Of a stretch of 64,000 nucleotides of DNA, positions 34,792 through 42,999 are shown piece after piece. The notes beneath the pieces were generated by a model. It saw only the letters and a list, made by a program, of their open reading frames with translations, made no database searches and was not told the origin of the DNA. This DNA comes from Streptomyces sp. TSRI0281. Its GTDB lineage: Bacteria > Actinomycetota > Actinomycetes > Streptomycetales > Streptomycetaceae. Each line of letters starts with the position of its first letter. The stretch's first letter is position 1. The DNA lies in assembly GCF_001905125.1 (NCBI RefSeq), contig NZ_LWLE01000023.1, positions 465,398 to 529,397 of the forward strand, in the 5' to 3' direction. Made by a program: the position numbers and the translations under genes.

Positions 34792-34925
34792 AAGGGGTAC
34801 GGGGAACCCGCCGGCCTCCGGCCCGGAAAGGGTGACCGGGAACCCCGGCCTCCGGCCCGGAAAGGGTGACCGGCAACCCCCGGCCTCCCGCCAGGAAGGC
34901 GCGACCGGGAACCCCCGTCGCCGGA
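34786..34925. repeat. 34-35-bp imperfect tandem repeat, four copies
   Basis: Units beginning GCCCGGAAAGGGTGACCGGG recur near 34786, 34822, 34856 and 34891, with growing divergence. The array lies between the terminator of the small secreted protein and the helicase stop. Confidence 0.75.
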
Positions 34926-34969
34926 CCGCCCCCGCGTCACATCACCTCACGCCACCTCACGACATCACC

Positions 34970-36751
34970 TCACGTCATGCGGGTGGCCCACTCCTGGACC
35001 TTCGTGATCCGCTGCTGGATCTGCCCGGCCGTGGCCTCCGCGCTCGGCGGCCCGCCGCACACCCGGCGCAGCTCGGTGTGGATCACTCCGTGCGGCTTGC
35101 CGCTCTGGTGGGTGTAGGCCGACACCATCGTGTTGAGCTGCTTGCGCAGCCCCAGCAGCTGCTTGTGCGTGACGACCGGGCGCGCGTCCGCGGGCTTCTC
35201 CAGGAGGTCGGCCTCCTCGGCCGGCTTCTGGCGGCTGTGCGCGATCTGCCGGCTCTGGCGCTTCTGGAGCAGCAGTTGCACCTGGTCGGGTTCGAGCAGC
35301 CCCGGAATGCCCAGGTAGTCCTGCTCCTCCGCGCTGCCGGGGTGGGCCTGCATGCCGAACTCGGCACCGTCGTACAGCACCCGGTCGAAGACCGCGTCGG
35401 ACTCCAGCGCCTCGAAGGGCAGCTGCTCCTCGGTCTCCTCGTCCTCCAGCTTCTCGGCGTCGGCGAGGAGCTTGTCCTCCTCCGAGAACGGGTTCTCCTC
35501 GTCGCTGCCCTTCTTGGGCTTGTCGAGGACGTGGTCCCGCTCGACCTCCATCTCGTTGGCGAAGTCGAGGAGCATCGGGATGGTCGGTACGAAGACGGAG
35601 GCCGTCTCACCTCGCCTGCGGGAGCGCACGAAGCGTCCGACGGCCTGTGCGAAGAAGAGCGGGGTCGAGATGGTGGTGGCGTACACCCCCACGGCCAGGC
35701 GCGGGACGTCGACGCCCTCCGACACCATGCGGACCGCGACCATCCAGCGCGATCCGTCCTCGGTGAACTGGTCGATCTTCTTCGACGCGGCCCTCTCGTC
35801 GGAGAGGACCACGGTCGCCTTCTCGCCGGTGACCTTCTTGAGGATCTTGGCGTACTCGCGCGCCGACTCCTGGTCGGTCGCGATGACGAGTCCGCCCGCG
35901 TCCGGAATCCCCTTGCGCACTTCGGTGAGCCGCTTGTCGGCCGCGGAGAGGACGTTCGGGATCCAGTCACCGGTGGGCGACAGCGCGGTGCGCCAGGCCT
36001 GCCCGATGGCGTCCCTGGTCATCGGCTCGCCGAGCCGTGCGGCGATCTCGTCCCCGGCCTTGGTGCGCCAGCGCATGTTGCCGCTGTAGCTGAGGAAGAT
36101 GACGGGGCGGACGACGCCGTCGGCGAGGGCGTTCCCGTATCCGTACGTGTAGTCGGCCGACGACCGGCGGATCCCGTCGTTCCCCTCCTCGTACGCGACG
36201 AAGGGGATCGGGTTGGTGTCCGACCGGAACGGCGTACCGGTCAGCGCGAGCCGCCGGGTGGCCGGGTCGAACGCCTCCTGGCACGCCTCGCCCCAGGACT
36301 TCGAGTCACCGGCGTGGTGGATCTCGTCGAGGATCACGAGGGTCTTGCGCTGCTCGCAGCGGTTGCGGTGCAGCATCGGGCGGACGCCGACACCGGCGTA
36401 CGTGATGGCGACACCGTGGTAGTCCTTGCTGACGGGACCGGCGCTGTATTCGGGGTCGAGCCTGATCCCTATCCGGGCGGCGGCTTCCGCCCACTGCTTC
36501 TTGAGGTGCTCGGTCGGCGCGACGACCGTGACCTGCTGGACGACATGGTGGTGCAGCAGCCACGAGGCGAGGGTCAGCGCGAAGGTGGTCTTTCCGGCGC
36601 CGGGCGTCGCGACGGCGAGGAAGTCGCGCGGCTGCTCCTGGATGTATCTCTCCATGGCGCCCTGCTGCCAGGCTCGCAGCTTGCCGGCGGTGCCCCAGGG
36701 GGCACGGCCGGGGAAGGCGGGTGAGAGGTGGTGGGAGGCGGTAGTAGTCAC
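34970..36751 (-). CDS. DEAD/DEAH-box superfamily 2 helicase
   Basis: The 593-residue ATPase has Walker A ATPGAGKTT (about residue 50), motif II ILDEIHHAG, motif III LTGTPFRSD, and the second RecA lobe with SEGVDVPRLAVGVYAT and motif VI QAVGRFVRSRRRGE. A charged C-terminal region follows (acidic KLEDEETEEQ, basic QKRQSRQIAHSRQK). It resembles SSL2-type DNA helicases of Streptomyces. The GTG at 36751 is preceded by GGAG; upstream frame is non-coding in character. It is monocistronic; its role (DNA repair or restriction-like) is not defined. Confidence 0.9.
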   Translation of the reverse strand: MTTTASHHLSPAFPGRAPWGTAGKLRAWQQGAMERYIQEQPRDFLAVATPGAGKTTFALTLASWLLHHHVVQQVTVVAPTEHLKKQWAEAAARIGIRLDPEYSAGPVSKDYHGVAITYAGVGVRPMLHRNRCEQRKTLVILDEIHHAGDSKSWGEACQEAFDPATRRLALTGTPFRSDTNPIPFVAYEEGNDGIRRSSADYTYGYGNALADGVVRPVIFLSYSGNMRWRTKAGDEIAARLGEPMTRDAIGQAWRTALSPTGDWIPNVLSAADKRLTEVRKGIPDAGGLVIATDQESAREYAKILKKVTGEKATVVLSDERAASKKIDQFTEDGSRWMVAVRMVSEGVDVPRLAVGVYATTISTPLFFAQAVGRFVRSRRRGETASVFVPTIPMLLDFANEMEVERDHVLDKPKKGSDEENPFSEEDKLLADAEKLEDEETEEQLPFEALESDAVFDRVLYDGAEFGMQAHPGSAEEQDYLGIPGLLEPDQVQLLLQKRQSRQIAHSRQKPAEEADLLEKPADARPVVTHKQLLGLRKQLNTMVSAYTHQSGKPHGVIHTELRRVCGGPPSAEATAGQIQQRITKVQEWATRMT

Positions 36752-36915
36752 GGTCTCCGGTTCGGGGCTCTCGGGTACGTGGGGCGCTGTCCGTAGTGAG
36801 CTCGCACGACCTCGTACGAGATACGACAACCGGGCCACCTTACCGGCGGGCCGGCCGGAACCCCGTACGAACGAGCCGTGGTTCGGGCCCGTTGAGACGC
36901 TCTTCACAGGAGTGC

Positions 36916-37284
36916 CTACACGGCGAACCCGGGCAGCTGTTCGGCGATCTTGGGCATGTCCAGGGCGCCCTGGCACACATCCAGCACGAACGTCTCCGCC
37001 TCGTCCACATCGAAGCTCGCGTTGAGCGGATGCCCGTTCATGTGCAGAAAGACCCAGGTCGCGTACCAGGCGATGCGCTTGTTGCCGTCCACCAGCGAGT
37101 GGTTGCGCGCCAGGGACTCCATCAGAGCCGCGGCCTTCTGCCACACGTCCGGATACGCGTCCTGGCCGAACACACTCGCCTGCGGCCTCGCCAGAGCCGA
37201 ATCGAGCAGCCCGTAGTCGCGTACCTCGGCCGCTCCCAGTCGCTCCGCGAGGCTCAGCAGCTCGGGCAGCGTCAGGTACTGCAT
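36916..37284 (-). CDS. Doc/Fic-family toxin
   Basis: The 122-residue protein has the Fic core of Doc toxins: HSLVDGNKRIAWY (about residues 62-74) with His, Gly-Asn and Lys-Arg, versus the consensus HxFx(D/N)GNKR (Leu in place of Phe). Doc enzymes phosphorylate EF-Tu and stop translation. The ATG overlaps the antitoxin stop by one base (TGATG), the usual coupling. Length is normal. Confidence 0.9.
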   Translation of the reverse strand: MQYLTLPELLSLAERLGAAEVRDYGLLDSALARPQASVFGQDAYPDVWQKAAALMESLARNHSLVDGNKRIAWYATWVFLHMNGHPLNASFDVDEAETFVLDVCQGALDMPKIAEQLPGFAV

Positions 37285-37481
37285 CAGGCGAGCCTCCGGT
37301 TGAGCTCCTCGCTCGCCTTCAGGACATGATCCGCAGCCTCATTGAAAAGCCGGGCGTGCTCGTTGATGGCGGTGATCACCGCGTCATGGGCGAACGACTG
37401 CATGCTCCGCCCCTCCGCCTCGGCGCGTGCGCGCAGGGCGTCCAGCTCTTCCTCGGTGAACCGCAGATTCAGACCAGCCAT
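37284..37481 (-). CDS. Antitoxin of the Doc pair, ribbon-helix-helix type
   Basis: The 65-residue protein begins MAGLNLRFTEEELDALRARAEAEGRSMQSFAHDAVITAI, a ribbon-helix-helix DNA-binding fold, and ends in a helix likely to wrap the toxin. It precedes the toxin gene and lies right against a perfect palindromic operator. No Shine-Dalgarno is seen and the mRNA may be leaderless. Confidence 0.85.
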   Translation of the reverse strand: MAGLNLRFTEEELDALRARAEAEGRSMQSFAHDAVITAINEHARLFNEAADHVLKASEELNRRLA

Positions 37482-37486
37482 GGATC

Positions 37487-37508
37487 GATGGTACCGCGCG
37501 GTACCATC
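37487..37508 (-). promoter_or_regulatory. Perfect 22-bp palindromic operator of the toxin-antitoxin operon
   Basis: The element consists of GATGGTACCGC followed by its exact reverse complement. It ends 5 bases before the antitoxin ATG. Inside it, read on the minus strand, TACCAT resembles a -10 box placed for a leaderless start. A ribbon-helix-helix antitoxin is the obvious ligand. Confidence 0.85.
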
Positions 37509-37515
37509 GGTGCCG

Positions 37516-39021
37516 CTACTTAACCCGTACCCGGGCCGCCACCCACGCCCCCACCAGCGCCACCCCCGCCATCGGCAGGAAGACCGCGGCGAACGCCCCC
37601 GGGTGCGAACCGGACGCTCCCGACTCCACCGCCCCGTGCGCCGCCCCCACCGCCCCGCCGCCGAGCGCGGCGAAGGCGGCGCCCCCGGCGGCCAGCAGCA
37701 GGACGTTCGAGAGACCGTCCGAGATCTGGAGCGCGGCGGAGTTGGACCCCGCTTCCTCGGGGGCCGACAGCTTCAGCAGCAGGACGCTCGTCGATGCGAT
37801 GACCATGCCCATGCCGAAGCACCCGAAGGCCCACGCGACGGCGACGACCCAGACCGGTACGGCCTCGATCAGTACGGAGGGCGCGGCGGCGATCGACGCG
37901 GCGACCAGCACCATGCCGGTCACCATGAGCCGCTCCCGGTGCACCTCCAGGCGCGGCCGGGACTGCACGTACGAACCGAGCGCCCAGGTCGCGCCGCCGA
38001 CGGCGAGGGAGAGCCCGGCCATCGTCGGGGTCAGCCCGCGCTGGGTCACCAGCATCAGCGGTACGAAGGACTCGGCGGCGATGAACGAACCGGCGGAGAT
38101 CCCGCGCAGCAGCACCACCGAAGGCAGCCCGCGCGCCGCCCGCACCGTGCCGTGCGGGAGCAGCCCGCGCACGGCCGGAACCAGCAGCGCGACCCCCGCG
38201 GCAGCGGGCAGCAGGGCGAACCAGTTCAGCTCCTGCCCCGCGTACTGGAGCAGCCCCGCGCCCACCGAGATGCCGAGCGCGAGCCGGATGCGGCGGCGGT
38301 CGTACGGCAGGGCGGGCGCGTTCGGGTCCGCAGGGCCGGAGGCCATGCGTCGGATCGCCGGGAGCGCCAGGGCAAGCGGGAAGACGATGAGCACGGGGAT
38401 ACCGACGAAGACCCAGCGCCAGCCGAGGTGCTCGGTCACCGTTCCGGAGGCGAGCGGTCCGACGACGGAGGGGATCACCCAGCTCGCCGCGAAGGCGGCC
38501 ATGATGGAGGGCCGGATCCTCTCCGGGTAGGCCCGCCCGATCACCACGTACAGGGCGACGATCACCAGTCCGCCGCCGAGCCCCTGGACGGCCCGTCCCG
38601 CGACGAACATCCACATGCCGCTCGCGGCGCCGGAGAGCAGCAGCCCGACCGCGAAGGCGCTGATCCCGGTGGCGAGCGGCCCGAGCGGCCCGCGCCGGTC
38701 GGCCCACTGCCCGGAGAGCACCATGGCGAACAGGCTGGTGGTGAAGTACGCGGAGAACGCGAACGCGTACAGCGGAATGCCGTTCAGCTCCCGCGCGGCT
38801 ACCGGCATCGCGGTACCGACGGCGGTCGCCTCGAACGCGATCAGGAGCACGACGGAGACGATGCCGATGCTGAGCGCCCGGTAGGTCCGCCCGAGGACCC
38901 CTTCTCCGGCATCGCCCGGGTCGCCGACGGCGACGTCGGATATCCGTTCCGGCATCGGGTCCGGGGCGGGGTGCTGCACAGGGGGCGCGACGTCGACGTC
39001 ACGGGGTTCGGGGGCGGTCAT
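37516..39021 (-). CDS. MFS transporter, multidrug-efflux type
   Basis: The 501-residue protein has a charged N-terminus and about 14 hydrophobic segments. Motif A-like GQWADRRGPLGPLATGIS (about residues 104-121) and motif C-like AFAASWVIPSVVGPLASGTVTEHLGWRWVFVGIP (about residues 174-207) mark a DHA2-like drug:H+ antiporter. Its stop is only 7 bases from the toxin-antitoxin operator, so transcription from this gene may run into that operon. Substrate unknown. Confidence 0.88.
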   Translation of the reverse strand: MTAPEPRDVDVAPPVQHPAPDPMPERISDVAVGDPGDAGEGVLGRTYRALSIGIVSVVLLIAFEATAVGTAMPVAARELNGIPLYAFAFSAYFTTSLFAMVLSGQWADRRGPLGPLATGISAFAVGLLLSGAASGMWMFVAGRAVQGLGGGLVIVALYVVIGRAYPERIRPSIMAAFAASWVIPSVVGPLASGTVTEHLGWRWVFVGIPVLIVFPLALALPAIRRMASGPADPNAPALPYDRRRIRLALGISVGAGLLQYAGQELNWFALLPAAAGVALLVPAVRGLLPHGTVRAARGLPSVVLLRGISAGSFIAAESFVPLMLVTQRGLTPTMAGLSLAVGGATWALGSYVQSRPRLEVHRERLMVTGMVLVAASIAAAPSVLIEAVPVWVVAVAWAFGCFGMGMVIASTSVLLLKLSAPEEAGSNSAALQISDGLSNVLLLAAGGAAFAALGGGAVGAAHGAVESGASGSHPGAFAAVFLPMAGVALVGAWVAARVRVK

Positions 39022-39232
39022 GGCCCAAGCGTAAGGGGCGACAAAACGTTTGAACCCTGTCGATGTACCGCCCCGGACTCATCCCTTGGTCGTAGGCCCG
39101 GCGGCTCCGGTCGTGAACGGCGTATGGCAGTCGTATTGCGGCGCGCCCCAACCCCTTGAGTGCCACCCCCGCCCGCTCTACGGTCGACAGCAGCGACGGG
39201 GAAACACCCCGAAGCAGGAGGCACCACACCCC

Positions 39233-39304
39233 GACCGTGTGCCCGAGAGGCTCAGGGGCTCGACTGCAACTCGAGTTACACCGGTTCGAATCCGGTCACG
39301 GTCT
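39233..39304 (+). tRNA. tRNA-Cys (GCA)
   Basis: A 72-nt cloverleaf can be drawn by hand: acceptor GACCGTG/CACGGTC, D arm CCC/GGG with loop GAGAGGCTCA, anticodon stem CTCGA/TCGAG with loop CTGCAAC (anticodon GCA), T arm ACCGG-TTCGAAT-CCGGT, discriminator T, the cysteine identity base. CCA is not encoded. A terminator hairpin follows at 39332-39361. Confidence 0.9.
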
Positions 39305-39331
39305 CCGGTTCCGCTGTACGCGATCCACGAG

Positions 39332-39361
39332 AAGAGGCCGCCCCGGTCGGGGCGGCCTCTT
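39332..39361. terminator. Perfect 13-bp bidirectional hairpin
   Basis: AAGAGGCCGCCCC (39332-39344) pairs exactly with 39349-39361 around GGTC. It serves the tRNA and lies 78 bases beyond the stop of the convergent lipoprotein gene. Confidence 0.88.
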
Positions 39362-39439
39362 CCGCGTGCGGGGCGCGGCGGTCCCCTCCAGCGGGCCGCA
39401 GCTCACCGGGGGGCGGGCCGCGGCCTGCGGGCGGACCGG

Positions 39440-40111
39440 CTACGGCAGGGGCTGGAGGTCCGGCTTCTCCGGCAGACCACCGTTGTCCTCGCATCCGAGC
39501 TTCTTGGCCACGGCGAGCGACGCGGCATGGGCGAGAGTCAGGTTGGCTGCCAGATTCTCCGGGGCGGGCCCCCGGTCCTTCGCGTTCCCGAAGCCCCCCT
39601 TGATGCGCGCGGGCCGTTCCTTCGAACCCTCCAGCTGCGGGCTGACGCATTCGAAGTTGATACGGGCCCCGACAGTCCCTGCCGTGGCCTCCTTGCCCAT
39701 GGAGAACATGCGGGCGCCCCCGCGAAGGTCCGTGTCTCCTACATCCTGGGGCGCGTAGATCGAGAAATTGATCTTCACGTCGTCGCGCCGGCCGGCGCCT
39801 TCCGCACCCAGGACACAGAGATCGGCGCCCGTCGCCCAGCTGCGGCCCGATTCATGGCCCTTCTTGATCGCCTCGACCACCCGGTCCATGCGCTTCCCGC
39901 CGGTCCGGTCGAAGGACGTGGCGCCCGTGACGGTTTCGACGGTCTTCTCCAACGGACCGGCGAACACACCCCCGCACACTTCCCCGGCGCCCACGTACGG
40001 CGACTCCTTCTTCTCCTCGGAACCGCACGCCACCGCGCCCGCCCCGACGGTCAGCACCAGCCCGATCACGGACAGCGCCCTCACTACTCGCACCGGTCCC
40101 ACGCCCTTCAT
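39440..40111 (-). CDS. Module 1 lipoprotein, possible immunity-like partner
   Basis: The 223-residue lipoprotein has a signal peptide with lipid Cys about residue 29 (VGAGAVACGSE) and a mature domain with conserved EVCGGVFAGPLEKTVETVTGATSF and a C-terminal LAANLTLAHAASLAVAKKLGCE. It is a clear paralogue of the lipoprotein at 43553-44212 and a distant one of 48378-48950. It follows the large WXG-headed protein on the same strand, with a hairpin between them. An outer-surface partner or immunity role is inferred from order only. Confidence 0.82.
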   Translation of the reverse strand: MKGVGPVRVVRALSVIGLVLTVGAGAVACGSEEKKESPYVGAGEVCGGVFAGPLEKTVETVTGATSFDRTGGKRMDRVVEAIKKGHESGRSWATGADLCVLGAEGAGRRDDVKINFSIYAPQDVGDTDLRGGARMFSMGKEATAGTVGARINFECVSPQLEGSKERPARIKGGFGNAKDRGPAPENLAANLTLAHAASLAVAKKLGCEDNGGLPEKPDLQPLP

Positions 40112-40128
40112 CGCCGATCCTTCCGCCC

Positions 40129-40164
40129 GAGGGCTGTCCCGCGTTCCGTGGCGGAACAGCCCTC
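40129..40164 (-). terminator. Hairpin between large protein and lipoprotein, module 1
   Basis: GAGGGCTGT (40129-40137) pairs with ACAGCCCTC (40156-40164), with extra pairing inside. It lies in the 73-bp gap between the two genes and could reduce read-through to the lipoprotein. Confidence 0.6.
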
Positions 40165-40184
40165 GTGTCCACGCACCCGCCGCG

Positions 40185-42527
40185 TCAGCCGGTCTCGGGG
40201 TCGTTGCCCTGCTGATTCTCGCGGTCGTTACCGGTCCCGTACCCGATTCGCATCGCTTCCTTGAGGTCCTGGCCCAGATCGCTGTTGATGTCGATGTGGT
40301 GCAGGGCCATGAACTTCTCCATGGGCGCCTCGGCCATCGATTCACCGGCGGAGTAGACCTTGGTCTTCTCCTCCCTGGTGAGTTCTTCGACCTTCTCCTT
40401 GTTCTTGTCCACGGAGTTGTCGGAGATATCGCCGACGACCTGGCCGATGAGCTGTTCCGCGGCCCCGCTCGCCGTGTCCGTCGCCAGCGGGATGAGGACG
40501 GCCGCCGTCCCCACCGCCGCGGTGACCGGCAGGAACGCGACACCGGCGGCGACCGCCGCACCGGCCCCGAACTCGACCCAGCCGGCCCGCTTGGCCACGG
40601 CCTTCTCGTAGTCCTCGTGGGTCTTGAGGTTCGTCGCCTCGACCTGGTCGGCCCGTGACTGGTCGAGCATGCCCTGCACCTCGGCGCCGACGTGCACGGT
40701 CGACCGGGCCGCGCCCTCCTTGATGTTCCCGTCCTGGTACTGCGCCTCCAGGACACTGGTGGTGTAGATCTGCTCGGCCTTGGAGACGGTGGCGTACGCG
40801 TCGGGGTGCTGCCCCAGAGCGCTGAGGAAGCCGCGCGCGGCGTCCCGGCCGCCGTCCTGGCCCGCGAGGTCGGAGAAGTCGAGGTGCCCCTCGGGGTTCT
40901 TGGTCGGCGCGAACACGCTGTCCGGGTTGTTCTTGTCCAAGGACCAGTTGATGTCGTCGATGTAGCCCGCGCCCATGTTCCCGAGGCTGTCGGCCATCGA
41001 TTCCTGCTGCTTGAGCAGACCCGCGTCCGAGCCGTACTTCTCCATCACCTGACGCATGACATCGGCGTTGTCCGCGTCCCGCACGGCGGTTGCGTCCGGG
41101 CTGTCGAACGGGTACCCGAGGGTCGCCGACTCCAGGGCGTGCCCCAGGGCGTCCGGCATGTAGTTGAGCGACCTCTTGAGCTCGTCCGGGTCGAGCGAGT
41201 CGACGTCCCCGTAGGACTCCCACTTCTCGTTCCCGAAGAAGTCGAGGTAGTTGTCGATCGCCTCGCCGTCCTTCTTGCCGAGGTCGGCCGTCGCACCCTT
41301 GTTGACGGTGCCGTCCTCGTTGTACGCGGTCGGCGGATCGGTGAAGAAGTGCTTCGAGGCGTCCGGGCTGTGCCCGAGGGCCTCCAGCATGGCGACGGAC
41401 GGGTCGTAGCCTGAACCGTTCACCCCGGACGGGTTGAACGGGTTCTTGAAGGGGCTGTTCACCTGCTTGTTGTCGGCGAACATGTACGGGTCCTTCTGGT
41501 GCAGCTGCGCCACGTGCTCGGCGATCGGGTTGAGGAACTTCGCGTCGTAGTTCCCGTACCGCATGATGCCGCCGAGCAGCTGGTAGCCGAACGGCCCGTT
41601 GCTGTCGTACTTGGCCAGCGGGATGCGCTCGGTGCCGAGCTTGCGCAGCTCCGGCCCCCACTCGGCCGTGAATTTGGGGTCCTGCGAGGCGGTGGCCAGG
41701 TTGAGGCCGAGGTTCTTCTGGAGGTCCTGGACGTCCTTCAGGCGCTCCTTGTCGACCTTGCCGTAGTCGTACGTGTCGGTCGAGAGCTGCCCGAAGAACG
41801 CGAGGGCCTTCTCCGGGCCGAGCTTCTCGTAGAAGTTCTTCGAGAACTCCGGCGACTTGCTGTTGTCGTGCAGGAGTTCATTGAGCGCCGCGAGCTCGGT
41901 GTGATTGATGTCGCGGCCCTTGGAGGCCAGGTCGGCGGCGCGGGCCGCTTCCTCCTGGTCGAGGTTCTGGTACTTCGGGGCGCTGAAGTCCTGGCCCTCG
42001 GTGACGTTGGCCTCAAGGGCGTTCTTGAAAGCCACGTCGGTGTCGTTGCAGTTGTCGACGATCAGGTCGATCTTCTTCTGCCACGCCTCGATGGACGCCC
42101 GCTGCTTGCTCAGCAGCTGGGGGTAATCCGGGTCGTGCCGGGCCGTGTTGTCATCCTCCAGCGGATGCCGGGCCGTCACCTTGCCCTGGGCATCGACGTG
42201 GATGCCCGCGTCACGCCCCTCGACGTCCCGGATGTTCACCAGGTCGTCCTTGGCCTTCTTGATGGCCGTGTGGGCGTCCTCCAGGATCAGCTTGACACCC
42301 TTGGCCTCGGCGGCGGCGTCCTTGAACTCGTTGGCGGTCTTGCCGATGAACGCCTTGGTGATACCGGCGTTCTCGCCCTCCCACTCGGCCTTGTCCGCCT
42401 TGGTCTTCATCCCGTCATTGGCATCCGTGGCCAGCTTGTCCAGCTTGGTGACCATCTCCGTCCAGTCGGTCACAGCCGTCTGGAGCTTGCCGATGGGCGC
42501 ATCGACAATGTCTGCGTACTTCAGCAC
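40185..42527 (-). CDS. Module 1 large WXG-headed secreted-type protein, 780 aa
   Basis: The first 100 residues are helical and contain a WXG-type turn (KAEWEGENAG, Trp about residue 49), as in ESAT-6/LXG substrates of type VII secretion. The middle is a long helical/acidic region with repeated 'LPxxxSP' patterns (LEALGHSPDASKHFF, LSALGQHPDAYATV). Residues about 649-698 are a hydrophobic segment (GAGAAVAAGVAFLPVTAAVGTAAVLIPLA) and the tail ends in acidic/polar residues. No catalytic motif is visible. It is a close paralogue of 44265-46610. I recall similar Streptomyces proteins labelled DUF6571 but could not check. Preceded by a 150-aa helical partner, followed by a lipoprotein. Confidence 0.85.
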   Translation of the reverse strand: MLKYADIVDAPIGKLQTAVTDWTEMVTKLDKLATDANDGMKTKADKAEWEGENAGITKAFIGKTANEFKDAAAEAKGVKLILEDAHTAIKKAKDDLVNIRDVEGRDAGIHVDAQGKVTARHPLEDDNTARHDPDYPQLLSKQRASIEAWQKKIDLIVDNCNDTDVAFKNALEANVTEGQDFSAPKYQNLDQEEAARAADLASKGRDINHTELAALNELLHDNSKSPEFSKNFYEKLGPEKALAFFGQLSTDTYDYGKVDKERLKDVQDLQKNLGLNLATASQDPKFTAEWGPELRKLGTERIPLAKYDSNGPFGYQLLGGIMRYGNYDAKFLNPIAEHVAQLHQKDPYMFADNKQVNSPFKNPFNPSGVNGSGYDPSVAMLEALGHSPDASKHFFTDPPTAYNEDGTVNKGATADLGKKDGEAIDNYLDFFGNEKWESYGDVDSLDPDELKRSLNYMPDALGHALESATLGYPFDSPDATAVRDADNADVMRQVMEKYGSDAGLLKQQESMADSLGNMGAGYIDDINWSLDKNNPDSVFAPTKNPEGHLDFSDLAGQDGGRDAARGFLSALGQHPDAYATVSKAEQIYTTSVLEAQYQDGNIKEGAARSTVHVGAEVQGMLDQSRADQVEATNLKTHEDYEKAVAKRAGWVEFGAGAAVAAGVAFLPVTAAVGTAAVLIPLATDTASGAAEQLIGQVVGDISDNSVDKNKEKVEELTREEKTKVYSAGESMAEAPMEKFMALHHIDINSDLGQDLKEAMRIGYGTGNDRENQQGNDPETG

Positions 42528-42544
42528 GTCAATTCCCCCGGGGA

Positions 42545-42997
42545 TTACTTCAGATACTCACTGAGCTTGGAGACCGAGATGAGATCCCCGGCGATCTGGA
42601 CATCGTCCTTCTGGAGAGACGACGTCGTGTAATTGAGGTGATTCGAAATCTGCGCACACGCGTCGAGCAGCGTCTTCAGATGCGTGTTCCACCGGTCATG
42701 GACCTTCAGAAGCCCCGACCCGCTCTCGAAGTTCCCGTTGGTGAGCGCGATGGCCGCGTCGAACGTCGAAGGACGGGCATGATCACCATCCTTCGACACC
42801 CGGGTCCGCAGACCGTACGCCTCGTGCCCGATAGCACCCAGGTTGTCCTTGTTCACCGCAAGATCCGCGGTGACCGGCCCACCGGGCCCTCCCGGCTCCG
42901 CCGGCACACCGTTCAGCCGCATATCGACCCGCTGCGTCGATTCGACACGAAGCGTCGCCCATTCTGAGTCGAACGTCACGTAATCCCCCGTACTCAA
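42545..42997 (-). CDS. Module 1 helical partner, 150 aa
   Basis: A soluble, mostly helical protein: YVTFDSEWATLRVESTQRVDMRLNG at the start, a Gly-rich turn, then HDRWNTHLKTLLDACAQISNHLNYT and a C-terminal DDVQIAGDLISVSKLSEYLK. It resembles small WXG/Lap-type partners that pair with LXG proteins. The start is uncertain: TTG at 42997 gives this length, and a GTG at 42979 with GGGGGA upstream is a good alternative. It is 17 bp upstream of the large gene, and its 5' end is identical over 71 bases to module 2. Confidence 0.75.
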   Translation of the reverse strand: MSTGDYVTFDSEWATLRVESTQRVDMRLNGVPAEPGGPGGPVTADLAVNKDNLGAIGHEAYGLRTRVSKDGDHARPSTFDAAIALTNGNFESGSGLLKVHDRWNTHLKTLLDACAQISNHLNYTTSSLQKDDVQIAGDLISVSKLSEYLK

Positions 42998-42999
42998 TC

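Noticed and set aside
36916..37481. Full Fic AMP-transferase
   Set aside because: The protein is short and paired with a small DNA-binding antitoxin; length and motif fit the Doc branch.
39233..39304. tRNA-Ser or tRNA-Leu
   Set aside because: The variable loop is only 4 bases and the anticodon loop CTGCAAC gives GCA with discriminator T, as for cysteine.
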